Below, piece by piece: positions 33,357 to 43,654 of a stretch of 64,000 nucleotides of DNA (position 1 is its first letter; the number at the start of each line of letters is the position of its first letter). Under the pieces are notes generated by a model that saw only the letters and a program-made list of their open reading frames with translations, was not told the origin of the DNA and did not search any database. Origin of the DNA: Tenrec ecaudatus. Its lineage: Eukaryota > Chordata > Mammalia > Afrosoricida > Tenrecidae. A program made the translations under genes and the position numbers. The stretch spans positions 101,709,739 to 101,773,738 of the forward strand of contig NC_134540.1 of NCBI RefSeq assembly GCF_050624435.1, given 5' to 3'.

Positions 33357-34330
33357 ACTTTTTATTATTATTAGTTGGGCTGTGATACATATATCATTCC
33401 AAATTTTAATCACGTCATGTAAAAAATACAATTACTACTACAATCGGTTTCCATATATTCTTTTTCTACATGGACTCCTTGACACTGTCTCCCTTTGACG
33501 CCCACCCCACCCCCCACTGTACCCTCCTCCCCTGAACCTCTTATTCTACTTGCTGTCCCTTTAGGTTCATTGACCCTAGGTTCCATTGAAGAGTGGAAAT
33601 GCGTATAACAGCTTCAAGAGGGTGACCTCCACTGACATAATACCTCTGAGCTACACTCTACAATGAACTAACAAAAACAAAAGAAAACGATACAAACCAA
33701 AATTACAGAAAAGTTTGGAAACCAGATCAGGTCCAGCCCACATCACAGGAGAATCTGGTAACAGAGTTTTTTTAACTGCTGTGGTCAGATGTAGGCCTTT
33801 GATCTCCTACGCTCCTCTCTCCCAAACACTCTGTTTGCTGACCACTTTCCTCCCATCCCTCAGTGTTTCTTAGGAGATGCTTGTTTCCTCTGTAGTTCCA
33901 CCAATGCAGCACGGGCTCCCACTGTCGTCCATCACCTCCTGCACACCAGATTCCCACAGCTTAGGCTCTGATACTGACCCTTCCTTTGACTTCGGATTAT
34001 ATGGCTTCCAATTCTTCAGTGATTGATCATGGTGTGCCTCTTCTATGTGGAATTAGTTTATATATCACTTAGTTTATTCATCTGTATATCACTTATATAT
34101 GACTGCTTGTTTAGAGACAAACCTTTGAGACCCCAAATCAAATAAAAAGTTGTTATTTTCTTTGATAGCTGGGCACCATGTAAATTCTTTGCCACATTTT
34201 GCTATAGCACCTGTGTGTTCTGTGTTCCCTTCCGGAGGGTGAGTATTGAGCAGAGCCATGATGTGAGAACTACTTGTTCTTAAGTTGGGGCTAGCATTTA
34301 GTGAGAGATCAGAACCCATTTCTGGATCTG
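33357..34330 (-). mobile_element. Older L1, 3' end only
   Basis: Aligns with the start of the next element (34340 onward): TTTCCATATATTC with GACTCCTTGACACTGTCTCCC here, against CCAAACATGC with CTTCTTGACAGCATCTCCC there, then AGGGTGAC and ACCTCTGAG. Near 34125-34200 it carries TTTGAGACCCCAAATC and GATAGCTGGGCACCATG, cognate with the young L1 3' region, so the two L1 families are related. Confidence 0.68.
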
Positions 34331-35499
34331 TGCATTTTTTTCATTTGCGGTAACTTGGGAGTTAATACACATGTCCTATTCATCATCGTGCAATCATGTC
34401 AAACAGAATTGTTTAATTGCTTCCATAATCGGTCTCCAAACATGCTTTTCCTTCCTGGGCTTCTTGACAGCATCTCCCTTGTGTATCCCAAACCCTCTAT
34501 TTGATCCCACCCCCAGAAGCACTTGTTATGTTGGCTTTCCCTATAGGGCCAACATACCTGGGTTTCATTTACTATCCCAAAAAAGAGACCCAAATAACAC
34601 AACATCACGAGGGTGACGCTCAATGGTGGTGCACCTCTGAGATATAGCCTTATATGAACAAGCATAAACAAAATATAACAGAATGACGTCACAGGGTTGC
34701 CGCAAGAATACGTATTTAAATAGAGTATACAGGCATTGATGTACTGTTCACCAACAGTACTCCATTCTTGGTACAGCTGTCTTCTGCTTCCTCACACACT
34801 ACGTATTTTCTGGTTTAAGTCCACAGGTTACAAGTGTGTCTGAGGTAGAGTCCAGTTCACCCAGTGGAGTTCCTGCAGGGGATCTCAGCGATGTGGCCTC
34901 TGAAGCATTCTGTGAACCTGAAGATCCAGGATTCAGTGTCCCATCATTCCACGGCAGCCGGCCTGGGTTCCTGGAATACCAGCCTGAGATACCTTAGGTG
35001 GGGAGGGCCTTTAGTGGCATTTATCAGAATTTTGCAGAATTTAGGCATCCTCAGTCTCTCCTCCCCCCACCTGGCGGTCAGTTCTCCCTCCTCTCCTTTC
35101 AACAGACATGCACCTATGTTGCCTCAAATGTGACTGTTCTCCTGTGCTGCCCCTCATAGGCCTCATCCCTCTGACAGGGTTGTCTCCCTCTCTGGGAAGG
35201 TCTCAGCCCAGATTCACAGGCCTACCACTCAGCACACAGCATCTTCTCTCCTACTTCCACCCCGCCCCCCCCCCCGAGTATTGGATCCCACTGTCATGAG
35301 GCATCCTCCAGCTGAGTGACCTACATTAACCTTACCTGGAGCGGATGATGTGAGGTTCATTTGCACTGGGCCGGCTCTTTACCAGGCTGTCTGCTTCCCG
35401 GCCAGAGACTGGATGCCTAGCAAGCTTGAGATTGTGCCTGTTTGGAAGCTCATTCTTACTGTGGTGGACTCAGTATTTGTCCTTTTGTGCTTGCCTACC

Positions 35500-37200
35500 T
35501 TCACTCAGCATCATGTCTTCCAGATCTCTCCATGACTTGAGGTGTTTCATGGCTTCGTTGCTGTTTTTTAGGGATGTGTAATATTCCATTGTTGTTATGT
35601 ACCAGGTTTTTATCCACTGTTTTTTGTTTTTGTGTGTATATGCCCTGTAATGGTATTGCTAGGTCATATGACAGTTCAATTGCCATCTATTTTAGGTATC
35701 ACCATCTCATCGTCCACATTGGATGTACTTATTTACAAGTCCACCAGCAGTGGATAAGAGTTCCTAACTCACCACAAATTCTCCAACATTTGTTGTTCTC
35801 ATTTTCTTAAAATTGGGCTATAGTTATGGACAGTAGGTGGTATCTCATTTTTGCTTTGATTTGCATTTCCTGCATGACTAAGGACCAGGAGCATTTCCTC
35901 ATGTGCTTATTAGCCATTCGAGAGTCATCCTTTGCAAATACTCTCTTCAGGTCTTTTGCCCACCTACTCAGAAGGCTATTATTAGTTTTTATCTTGTTGT
36001 AGCTTGTCAAATTCTGTAGATCTTAGTAATTAATCCTTTGTTATCTTGTTGCAAAATATCTTTTCCCAGTCTGTGGATTCTCCTTTCATTCTTTTAGTGA
36101 AGTCTTTCAATGTACACAAGTGCTTTATTTTTGGTAGGTCCCATTCACCTATTTTATCTTCCACGGAATGTGTTTCCTTTGTTATTTCTGATAGCCCCTG
36201 TGTTCCCTGCACTGAGGCTCCCAGATGGAGGTGTTAAGGTGCTGGCCATAATTCTCTCCTCTTTATTCAGGTTTTCATTTATTGCAATGAAGTGGCATCT
36301 TGGGCAGCAAAGATAATTGGCTTTGTTGCATTCCATAGGTTTTGGTATGTTGTATTGTCATTCTCATTGGTTTCCAGGAACTTTCTAATTTCCTCTCTAA
36401 TTTGGGCTAATACCTATTCTTTCTTGAGACGAGTGTTATTGAGTCTCCAATTGTTTGTCTTTTTTGTTGTTCTCTCTGTGGTTGATTTCCATCTTTATGA
36501 TACTGTTGTCAGAGAAGGTGGCTTGAATGACTTTTAGTTGTTTGAATTTTCTTAATTTTGCCTGGTGTCCCAGAATGTGATCTGTTTTTGAGCATGAGCC
36601 TTGTGCATTGGGTAAGAGTGTGTATGACTTTGTTGTTGGTTGGAGAGCTCTGAAAAGGTCTGAGAAGTCAAGTTGTTTGATTGTGTTGTTCAGCTTTTCA
36701 GTTTCTTTATTTAGTTTCTTACCTGTTGATCTAGCTTACGTTGAGAGTGGTGTATTGAAATCACCTACTATAATTGTTGATCTGGTGATTTCTCTTTTCA
36801 TCTTTTAGAGGATTTGGTTGCCAAATTTCAACGTTTTTTTATTGGGCGTGTATATTTTATTAGGTTTATGGGTTCTTGGTCTATTAATCCTTTGAGCACT
36901 ATGTAATGTCCATTCATAACTCTTGTTATGTCATGTACCTTGAGGTCTATTTTGTCAGAGATTAGTATTGCCACCTCTGCTTTTTTTTGGTTTTGATTAC
37001 CATCAGCGTGGTAAAACATTCTCCATTCTTTGGCTCTCAAAGTCTATTTTTGTGTGTGAGTTTGAGATGTGTCTCTGGAAGGCAGCATATTGATGGGTTT
37101 TCTTGTCAAATCCAGTCTCTTGGTCTTTGTGTTTAATAGGTGCATTTAAACCATTAACACTCAGTGTAATTAAAGCGAAATGTAAATTAGTTGCTGTCAT
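35500..37200 (-). pseudogene. L1 ORF2 remnant, endonuclease joined to C-terminus
   Basis: The N-terminus reads LSVNGLNAPIKHKDQ, then KKAEVAILISDKIDLKV and GHYIVLKG, which are endonuclease blocks of L1 ORF2. The usual CLQETH block is damaged (AFQRHI). The linker TTYQNLWNATKA is recognisable at about 36340. Near 36240 the frame passes straight to ITKETHSVEDKIGEWDLPKIKHLC and STDWEKIFCNK, which belong downstream of the reverse transcriptase. The last block ELSYDLAIPLQGIY lies at about 35680. Roughly 2 kb of coding sequence is absent, judged from the usual ORF2 length. Confidence 0.78.
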
Positions 37201-37339
37201 CTCATATTATTTGTGCTTGATGTTTTCCTTTCTCTCCCTTTTATAGGGTGGTGTGTGTGCCAGGAGTTTATTCTTGCCTTTGTTTCTCTGTGTGTTGGTT
37301 TCCAGTGTGTTGGTTTTGGGTGGTGTTACACTCAATGGT

Positions 37340-38100
37340 GTTTTCACGTTTGTGTGCTGTGGCTGTTGGTTTTATGTCCATAGAAACTGGGACGTGTTTT
37401 TTGTAGTGCTGGTTTTATTTTCACAAATTCTCTAAATGGCTCCTTGTTTGAGAAAACTTTAATTTCTCCCTTAAATTTGATGGAGAGCTTTTCTGTATAA
37501 AAAATTCTTGGATTGCATTTGTTGTCTTTCAACCTTCGGGACACTTTGCTCCAGTTTCTTCTTTCCTGCATGGTTTTTGCAGAGAGGTCTGAGCTTATTC
37601 TTATCTGTTTACCTTTATATGTAACCGCTTTTTTCTATCTACCTGATCTCATGATTCCTTTTTATTGAAATCCTTAATTTGTCTACTATATGTCTTGACA
37701 TGTTTCTTTGGAGTTTAATCTAATTGGTGTTCTCTCTGCTGCTTGAATAGTGATTGTTTCTTCCTTGATGACATTGGGGAAATTTTCTTCCAAGTATTCC
37801 CTTACTATTTTCACAGTAGGCTTACTTATTTGCTCTTGTTCAGGGATCCCAATAACTTGAATATTGTTTCACTTCATGTAACTCCACTTCATTCTCTGAC
37901 TTTGCAGATTCTTGTGCTTTTTTGTTTTATTGCTTTTTGTTTGCTGAATTCTGCTTGGTTATCTTTGAGTTTGCCGAATCTTTTTTTCCATTTCTTCCAT
38001 TTTATTGGTGAGATTAGTAATCTTTTTCTTTATTTCTGCTACATCATTCCTTTACTCCTGGATTTTTCTTCGGTGTAAAGACTCTATTTTCCCCCCATGT
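37340..38100 (-). pseudogene. L1 ORF1 remnant
   Basis: The C-terminal domain is open at 37571-37344: NWSKVSRRLKDNKCNPRIFY, then KLSIKFKGEIKVF, the ORF1 RNA-binding end. Upstream, a lysine- and glutamate-rich coiled-coil region runs to about 38100 with several stops. ORF1 protein normally coats element RNA as a trimer. Confidence 0.72.
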
Positions 38101-39557
38101 TTTCAGGATTGAACCCTAATTTCTTATACAGCCCTAAACAGCATTTTAATGCATTCTTTCTCTGGCAGTTCAAGGGCTGCTTCTTCTGGGCTAACCATTG
38201 TGTTTGGGTCATATTCACCATTTTAGTCTTATTTTGCTACATTTTTTTTAAATGATAGCTGCTTATATTGGATCTTCGTTGAGCTGAAGGTGGTAAGTGG
38301 TCTTCTGGGATGTGTAGATAGTAGGGACTGGCTCTTTCAGTTAGGGGAGGGTCAGATAGATGCTAGAAAATGTATTGTGTGTAGATAAGGAGGGAGTGTT
38401 ATTTTGGTGAGTAGGGGAATTAGGGTATAGTGCTCAGAAGTAGGTTTTAAGTGGTGATATATAATCATATGAAGCCTTCCTGTTAAGTATCGTAATTTTT
38501 AATGAGTTGGAGAAGAGGGTTATGGGAGATGTGATTTTGCTTGGCAAGTTAAAGGACAGTGTGTGTTACTGAGGTGGAGGGAACAGATTTCAGAGGTTAT
38601 GGTGGTTGAGGTTAATGAGGGGTATATTGAATCTACCGGAGTCCCTTGTCAACCCTGTATATTATGTAGGGAGAGTACAGTCTTTCCATTATTGTGCTTA
38701 TAAAAGTGGACTCCTGCACAACTCAGAACTATCCACTCCTTACTTGTGGTCCTAGGGTGGATATGGGTTATTGTGGTGGATGGTCCAGGGAAGAGGGGAG
38801 CCTCTGATCAGGGGGTGATTTGGCTCAGCCCCAGTTCCACAAGCTACTTAGCTAGAAGTGAGCAAGCTACCTAGAAAGCTGGAAATGCCAGGTTCCATTT
38901 CCTCTGGTGGAATCAGAAGTTTTGTGTGTGTTTTTTTTTCTCAAAAGAAAATAGGAACAAACTCAATACTCTCCTGGAGCCTGCTGTTCTGTGGGTTCCA
39001 GCCTTGCCTTTTCCTCCCTGGTGCCAAGTCCCCTTCCAACTAGCTGGGCCTTTCTATCTATAGAGCCCAGTCATGCCCCTGCCACGAGGGGAGAGAGCTG
39101 GACCTTGGCTAGGGATTATCCACAATGGGAACTCTTACTCCATGGGATGCTGCAAGTTCCATTGTCCAGGGTCTCCAGGGGTCTGTGTGGGCATCCGTGG
39201 GATGGCCCAAAAGATTGGGTGTCCTGGCGGGATGGCAAGCTCTCCATGCTAGCGAACTGCTGAAAGGTGGGTAGGGGGAGACCAGGAAGAGCCTGGGAGT
39301 TGCTGTCTCACCAATAAGGGCTGCAAGTCATGGGGCAGGTGCTGTGAGATACCTGCTTGAGGAGCACAGTTGATCTCTCTGTGGGAAATCTCACAAGAGA
39401 ACACCGTGGTGCTGGCTGTAATACCGGTTTTGCATCCCAGCCCCCAACTTGCCTTCCTCACCCATCAGTCTGGCAATGACACAGCAAGCTCTTCATGTAG
39501 GCAATCCTACATCAGTCCTGCTTCTTTGTGGAAGTGACATCTAATATGTTACATCTA

Positions 39558-39742
39558 CAGAGTCCTGGTGGTGTAGTGGTTATGCACTGGGCTTCCATCT
39601 TCAAGGTTGGCAGTTGAAAACCACCAGCAGATCTGTGGGAGAAAGACTGGGCTTTCTAAGACTCCCATAAACGCTTACATTCTTGGAAAACCACAGGGGT
39701 TGCTCTGAGTCAGCATTGACTCGACGGCAGTGAATTTTATTG
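39558..39742 (+). repeat. AfroSINE, full length and well kept
   Basis: GAGTCCTGGTGGTGTAGTGG head, GAGAAAGACTGGGCTTTC body and CAGCATTGACTCGACGGCAG tail. Its tail and body resemble tenrec copies more than elephant copies as I recall them. Confidence 0.88.
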
Positions 39743-40005
39743 ATGGAATGAACACTCCTATGGGCACTTCTTATATGCTGTCCTACAGATAATGCTTAAA
39801 AAAGAGCAAGGAATGTAAATTTGTGATTTCCATATTGAACAACTGCCCGATGTCCCACCTTGGAGTGCTAGTTTAACCCCGATTATAAGTGCTGTTTTAA
39901 CAACTGGTTTTCAAAAATCAACCAAAAATTAGGGATCAGTTCTACTGAATCAGTGTGAACTAGATGAATCCCACCATTGCTACCTTCCAAAACTGTAACT
40001 GGTTG

Positions 40006-41258
40006 TAGTTATTGTTAGGTGCTATCAAATCAGTTTCAACTCATAGAGTCCCGAAAATAGTAGAACAGATTATTACCCGGATGTGCACCATCCTCATAAT
40101 TGTTTTGTTTCCGTCCATTGTTGCAGCCTCTATGTAAATCAATCTTGTTGATGGTCTCCCTGTTTTTTGTTGCCTCTCTGCTTTACCAAGAACAATGTCC
40201 TTTTCTTGGGACTGGTCTCTCCTGATAACATGTCCAAAGTATTCTGATGATATTTCACCTTCCTTGCTTCTAAGAAGCATTCTGGCTCTACTTCTTCCAA
40301 GAAAAGATTTATCTTTCTGCCAGGTAGTACAGGGTACTTTCAATATTCATCTCTAGCACCAAACTTCACATGCATCCATTCTTCTTTGATTTTCCTTATT
40401 CAGTGACAAAATTTCACGCATATGGCATGATTGAAAATACCATGTCTTGGGTCAGGCTCTCCTTAGTCCTCAGAGGAACATGTAGGCTTTTGAACACTCT
40501 AAAGAGGTCTTGTGCAGATTGACCCAATGCAATGTGACATTTGAGTTCTGGATCCAAGCAAGACAAAATCCTGGAAAACGTCATTTGTTCCCTCCATTTT
40601 TCATGACATTGACTTATTGGTCCTGTTGTGAGGATTTTAGTTTTCATTATATTGAGTTATAATACATACTGCTGGCTGTATTCTTGATCAGCAAGTGCTT
40701 TAAGTCCTCCTCACTTTCAGCAAGCAAGGTTGTGTCATCTGCATATCTCAGGGTTTAATAAGCCTTCCTTCAATTCTGATGTTACATTCTTCTTCATATA
40801 AACCAGCTTCTCTGATTATTTACTCAGCATACAGGTTGAATAAGTATAGTGAGAAGATATAACCCTGACAAATCTTTAAACCATGCAATATTCCCTTGTT
40901 CTGTTCATACAAGTGTCTCTTTATTGACAGACAAGTTCCACATGAGCTCAATGAAATGCTCTGGAATTCCTACTCTTCCCAAGGCTATATATAGTTCATT
41001 ATGATTCACATAATCAAAGATTTTCATAGTCAATAAAACACAAGGAAACATTTTTTCTGGTATGCTCTTCTTTGAGACAAGATCCATCTGGCATCAGCAA
41101 GGATATCAATTCCTCCACATCCTCTTCTGAAACTGGCCTGACTCTGGCAGCTCTCTATCACAGAACTGCTGCAACAATAGTTGGATGATTTTCAGCAAAA
41201 TTTTACTTGCATGGAATGTTAATGATATTGTTCTATAATTTGAACATCTGCTGGGTTG
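40006..41258 (-). mobile_element. RTE, 5'-truncated, 3' half
   Basis: The 3' end (40006-40060) is TTGTTAGGTGCTATCAAATC, then AACTCATAGAGTCCC, the sequence shared with the AfroSINE tail. Going up the element on the minus strand come the C-terminal domain, then reverse transcriptase with HNELYIALGRVGIPEHFIEL at about 41010, and YRTISL at about 41235, where homology ends. Confidence 0.82.
40041..41087 (-). pseudogene. RTE reverse transcriptase and C-terminal domain, degraded
   Basis: Open pieces are 41087-40905 (KIFDYVNHNELYIALG, GIPEHFIELMW), 40647-40414 (ILTTGPIS, KCHIALGQSAQDLFRVF, LRTKESLTQDMVFSI) and 40343-40041 (FGHVIRRDQSQEKDIVLGKA, TRLIYIEAATM). The palm region around 40750, ending in the ESEEDLK block, is present but frameshifted. 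It is not functional. Confidence 0.78.
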
Positions 41259-41438
41259 CTGCAGATAAAGTGAGGTTAATGTTTAACACATTGTCATTTG
41301 TTTTCCCTTTGGACACATTAAAAATTTTTTTCTAGTTCATATTATCCTCTGCTTTCATCTATATTGAGACTTTTCAGTGTTTTATTTTGTTTACATTGTT
41401 GGGGAGTTTTTTATGATATTATTTATATGAAATCCAGG

Positions 41439-41445
41439 ATAGGTA
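41439..41445. repeat. Left flank duplication of ERVL LTR
   Basis: ATAGGTA is repeated at 41997-42003 directly after the LTR. Confidence 0.6.
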
Positions 41446-41996
41446 TGTGAGACAGGGTTCTCTAAACAAACAAAACCAGGACACTAATGCATATATATAT
41501 AATATATACATATATATACACACAAACAGTTAATTAATCTATAAAGCAGAATAAATGGCGCAGTGCAACTCACTTCCATAAGACAGCTAATCCACTGGAA
41601 GTCCTTCAAGTCTTGAGGGCCGCCAGGTAGTCCTCTGTAGAACAATTCAGGCTATCCAGCCACAGGCAGCAAACAGCAAGGGAGGTCACCAACAGTCAGC
41701 TAGATGACAGGCTCTGACAGTCCCCAGCTCAAGCGAAGTATACTCCAGTAGTGTGGCAAAGCAGGTCTTGAAGGAACCTCAAACTACAGTGACACAGCCC
41801 ATGGTTAGGTATCCCACAGGTAGTATACCTTGCAAATTGAGGTCGAGAAAAAGCTAAGGCAGCTGCACAATGGTCTGATGATCAGAGAGCGAGAGACAAG
41901 AAAGGCGAGGCTCACCGAGCCATTTATCTCTCCATCCTTCAATTAATCCCACATGTGTTCATTGGTCAGGTTGGCACAATAAACCTACCTATCATA
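41446..41996 (-). mobile_element. ERVL/MLT2-like solo LTR
   Basis: Forward text starts TGTGAGACAGGGTTCTC and ends CCTACCTATCATA. On the minus strand it begins TATGATAGG with TTGTGCCAACCTGACC, the MLT2-type start. ATAGGTA flanks both sides. A TA-rich run at 41490-41520 sits near its 3' end. Confidence 0.7.
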
Positions 41997-42003
41997 ATAG
42001 GTA

Positions 42004-42750
42004 AATCTATAGAGTTAGTAAGTAGATTAATAGATTCTTAGGGTTTTGACAGGGAGTGGAGGGGTGGTTGGTAACTTAAGGGGTGCTACTATTAATTAGC
42101 ACAAGAATGAAGGAAATGTTATAATGATGATCATCTTTAGTATATTTAAACTATTGGATTATAAAAAATACAAATACAAATACCCAATTAACATATAAAA
42201 TACAATCAGTCATATTATTATTCAGAAAAGACCAGTCAAAAAAAATGAGATATTGTGTCATACTCACTAGGTTGCTTTGATAAAAAGAAAAACAAGCCTG
42301 CTCACATTAAGTGTCAATGAGGATGTGGAAAAATAAATGCCTTTAAAACCCTAAGGTAAAGATATAAACCGCTATAATCACTTTGCAATACAGGTAGAAT
42401 CTACTTCATAAATTTAAACATTCATGTAGCCTGTGCACCAGCAATTCCATCCTCAGAGTAATTGTAGAATTTTTACACATTTGTCAGGAGGGATGCATAT
42501 TTATTTTCCTTACATTATTTATGATATAAAAAGTTCATTGTAGAAATTTTCAAAAAGACACATATCCAAATGTCAATTGAAATTCATAACTCCTCTCTCA
42601 AATGCAATATTAATGCTGTTGATTGAGAAATTGCATAATGCTCAAACAGTAGTACAATTTTCATAAGACTTCTCAATAAATGTATATGTTGAAAGTCACA
42701 GCAGTAGCTACGTGTATTTGAAAAAAAATATATGAGATGAATCTCCTTCA
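42004..42750. other. Interval without recognised features
   Basis: AT-rich, no gene. A possible old L1-like phrase near 42340-42460 (AACCGCTATAATCACTTTGC) is too weak to call. Confidence 0.4.
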
Positions 42751-42754
42751 TTAG

Positions 42755-42850
42755 AGATTTTATGAGGGTTAAATGACATGACAGAGGTGAATGTTTATAA
42801 TGCTGCCTGGCAGATATTAAGTGCTCAATAAATGTTAATTGCTGCTATTA
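42755..42850 (+). repeat. MIR 3' fragment
   Basis: GAGGGTTAAATGACATGA, GCCTGGCAGATATTAAG and TGCTCAATAAATGTTAATTG are the MIR 3' end. Confidence 0.75.
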
Positions 42851-42856
42851 AAAAAC

Positions 42857-43060
42857 ACAAACCCACTGCTATTGAGTTGATGCTGACTCATGGCAACCCG
42901 ATAGAATAGGGCAGAACTGCCCTTGGGGGGTCTCTGAGTTCTCTCTGTTTACAGGAGTAGAAAGCCCCTCGTTGCCCAGTGGAGATACTGTTGTTTCAAA
43001 CTGCTGACCTTTTGAATCTCAGCCCAAGGAGAAGCCACCACACCACAGGGCTCCTCAGTT
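42857..43060 (-). repeat. AfroSINE, full length
   Basis: CACTGCTATTGAGTTGATGC, TCATGGCAACCCGATAG, AAACTGCTGACC and CCACCACACCACAGGGCTCC in reverse order. Confidence 0.87.
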
Positions 43061-43169
43061 GCGGAGATAGAGTTTATGTCACCTTGGATAGGCCAAGATT
43101 CTCCACCGATATTATCTAACATCGTGCTGTGCATTCCATGAGGGGATCTTCTATGAAGCAGCCAAGCAC

Positions 43170-43653
43170 CTGTGGGAAGATTAGGGTAGAGCGCTACCTT
43201 AATCAGGGTACAGTCTCGAAATAATTAAGGGGGAGTTTTATTCAGGGTGCAGCCTACTCTTAGTATAGATAACATGCTGGTGAATCTAACTCCCTTCTGC
43301 TGCTGAATCCGCATCCTGCATCGGGTTCATCACCTCCTGTTACACTGCCTGACAGTCCTAGGAGCCATCATCAGTCCGCTGCCCTTGTATTCATTCAGCC
43401 CACATGCATTCAGCTGTGCAGCTGCCAGCCTGTGGTTTTCCGACTTCATCTTCCTGCTCCCTGTCCTCCAGCCACTGGAGCTACACCAGTCAGAAGGAAC
43501 CTCTAGCTTAACATCTGACACACAGACATACACCTGACTGGATTTACTCACTTCTACCACTGTGTGAGCCATTCCTTAACAAATCTCTTTCTATGTACAA
43601 ACACACGGACAAGCATCACTGGTTTTGCTTCTAAAAATAACCCTGTCAGACAC
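43170..43653 (+). mobile_element. ERVL/MLT2-like LTR, 3' part
   Basis: GTGTGAGCCATTCCTTAACAA, CACTGGTTTTGCTTC and AACCCTGTCAGACACA give the family 3' end. The start is unclear; the first 100 bases are poorly matched. Confidence 0.6.
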
Positions 43654-43654
43654 A

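Larger units (their letters stand above)
34335..39545 (-). mobile_element. Long older L1 with deleted reverse transcriptase
   Basis: On the minus strand it carries, in order, a 5' region (39545-38100), ORF1 (about 38100-37340), the ORF2 endonuclease (37200-36360), the ORF2 C-terminus (36240-35500) and a 3' region (35500-34335). The reverse transcriptase domain between endonuclease and C-terminus is missing. A C-run at 35266-35278 lies in the 3' region. It begins only a few bases from the 3' fragment on its left. Confidence 0.75.

Noticed and set aside
37253-37435. Hydrophobic plus-strand frames at 36.0-38.1 kb as membrane proteins
   Set aside because: They are antisense to L1 ORF1 and ORF2; A-rich sense text gives T-rich antisense codons for phenylalanine, leucine and valine.
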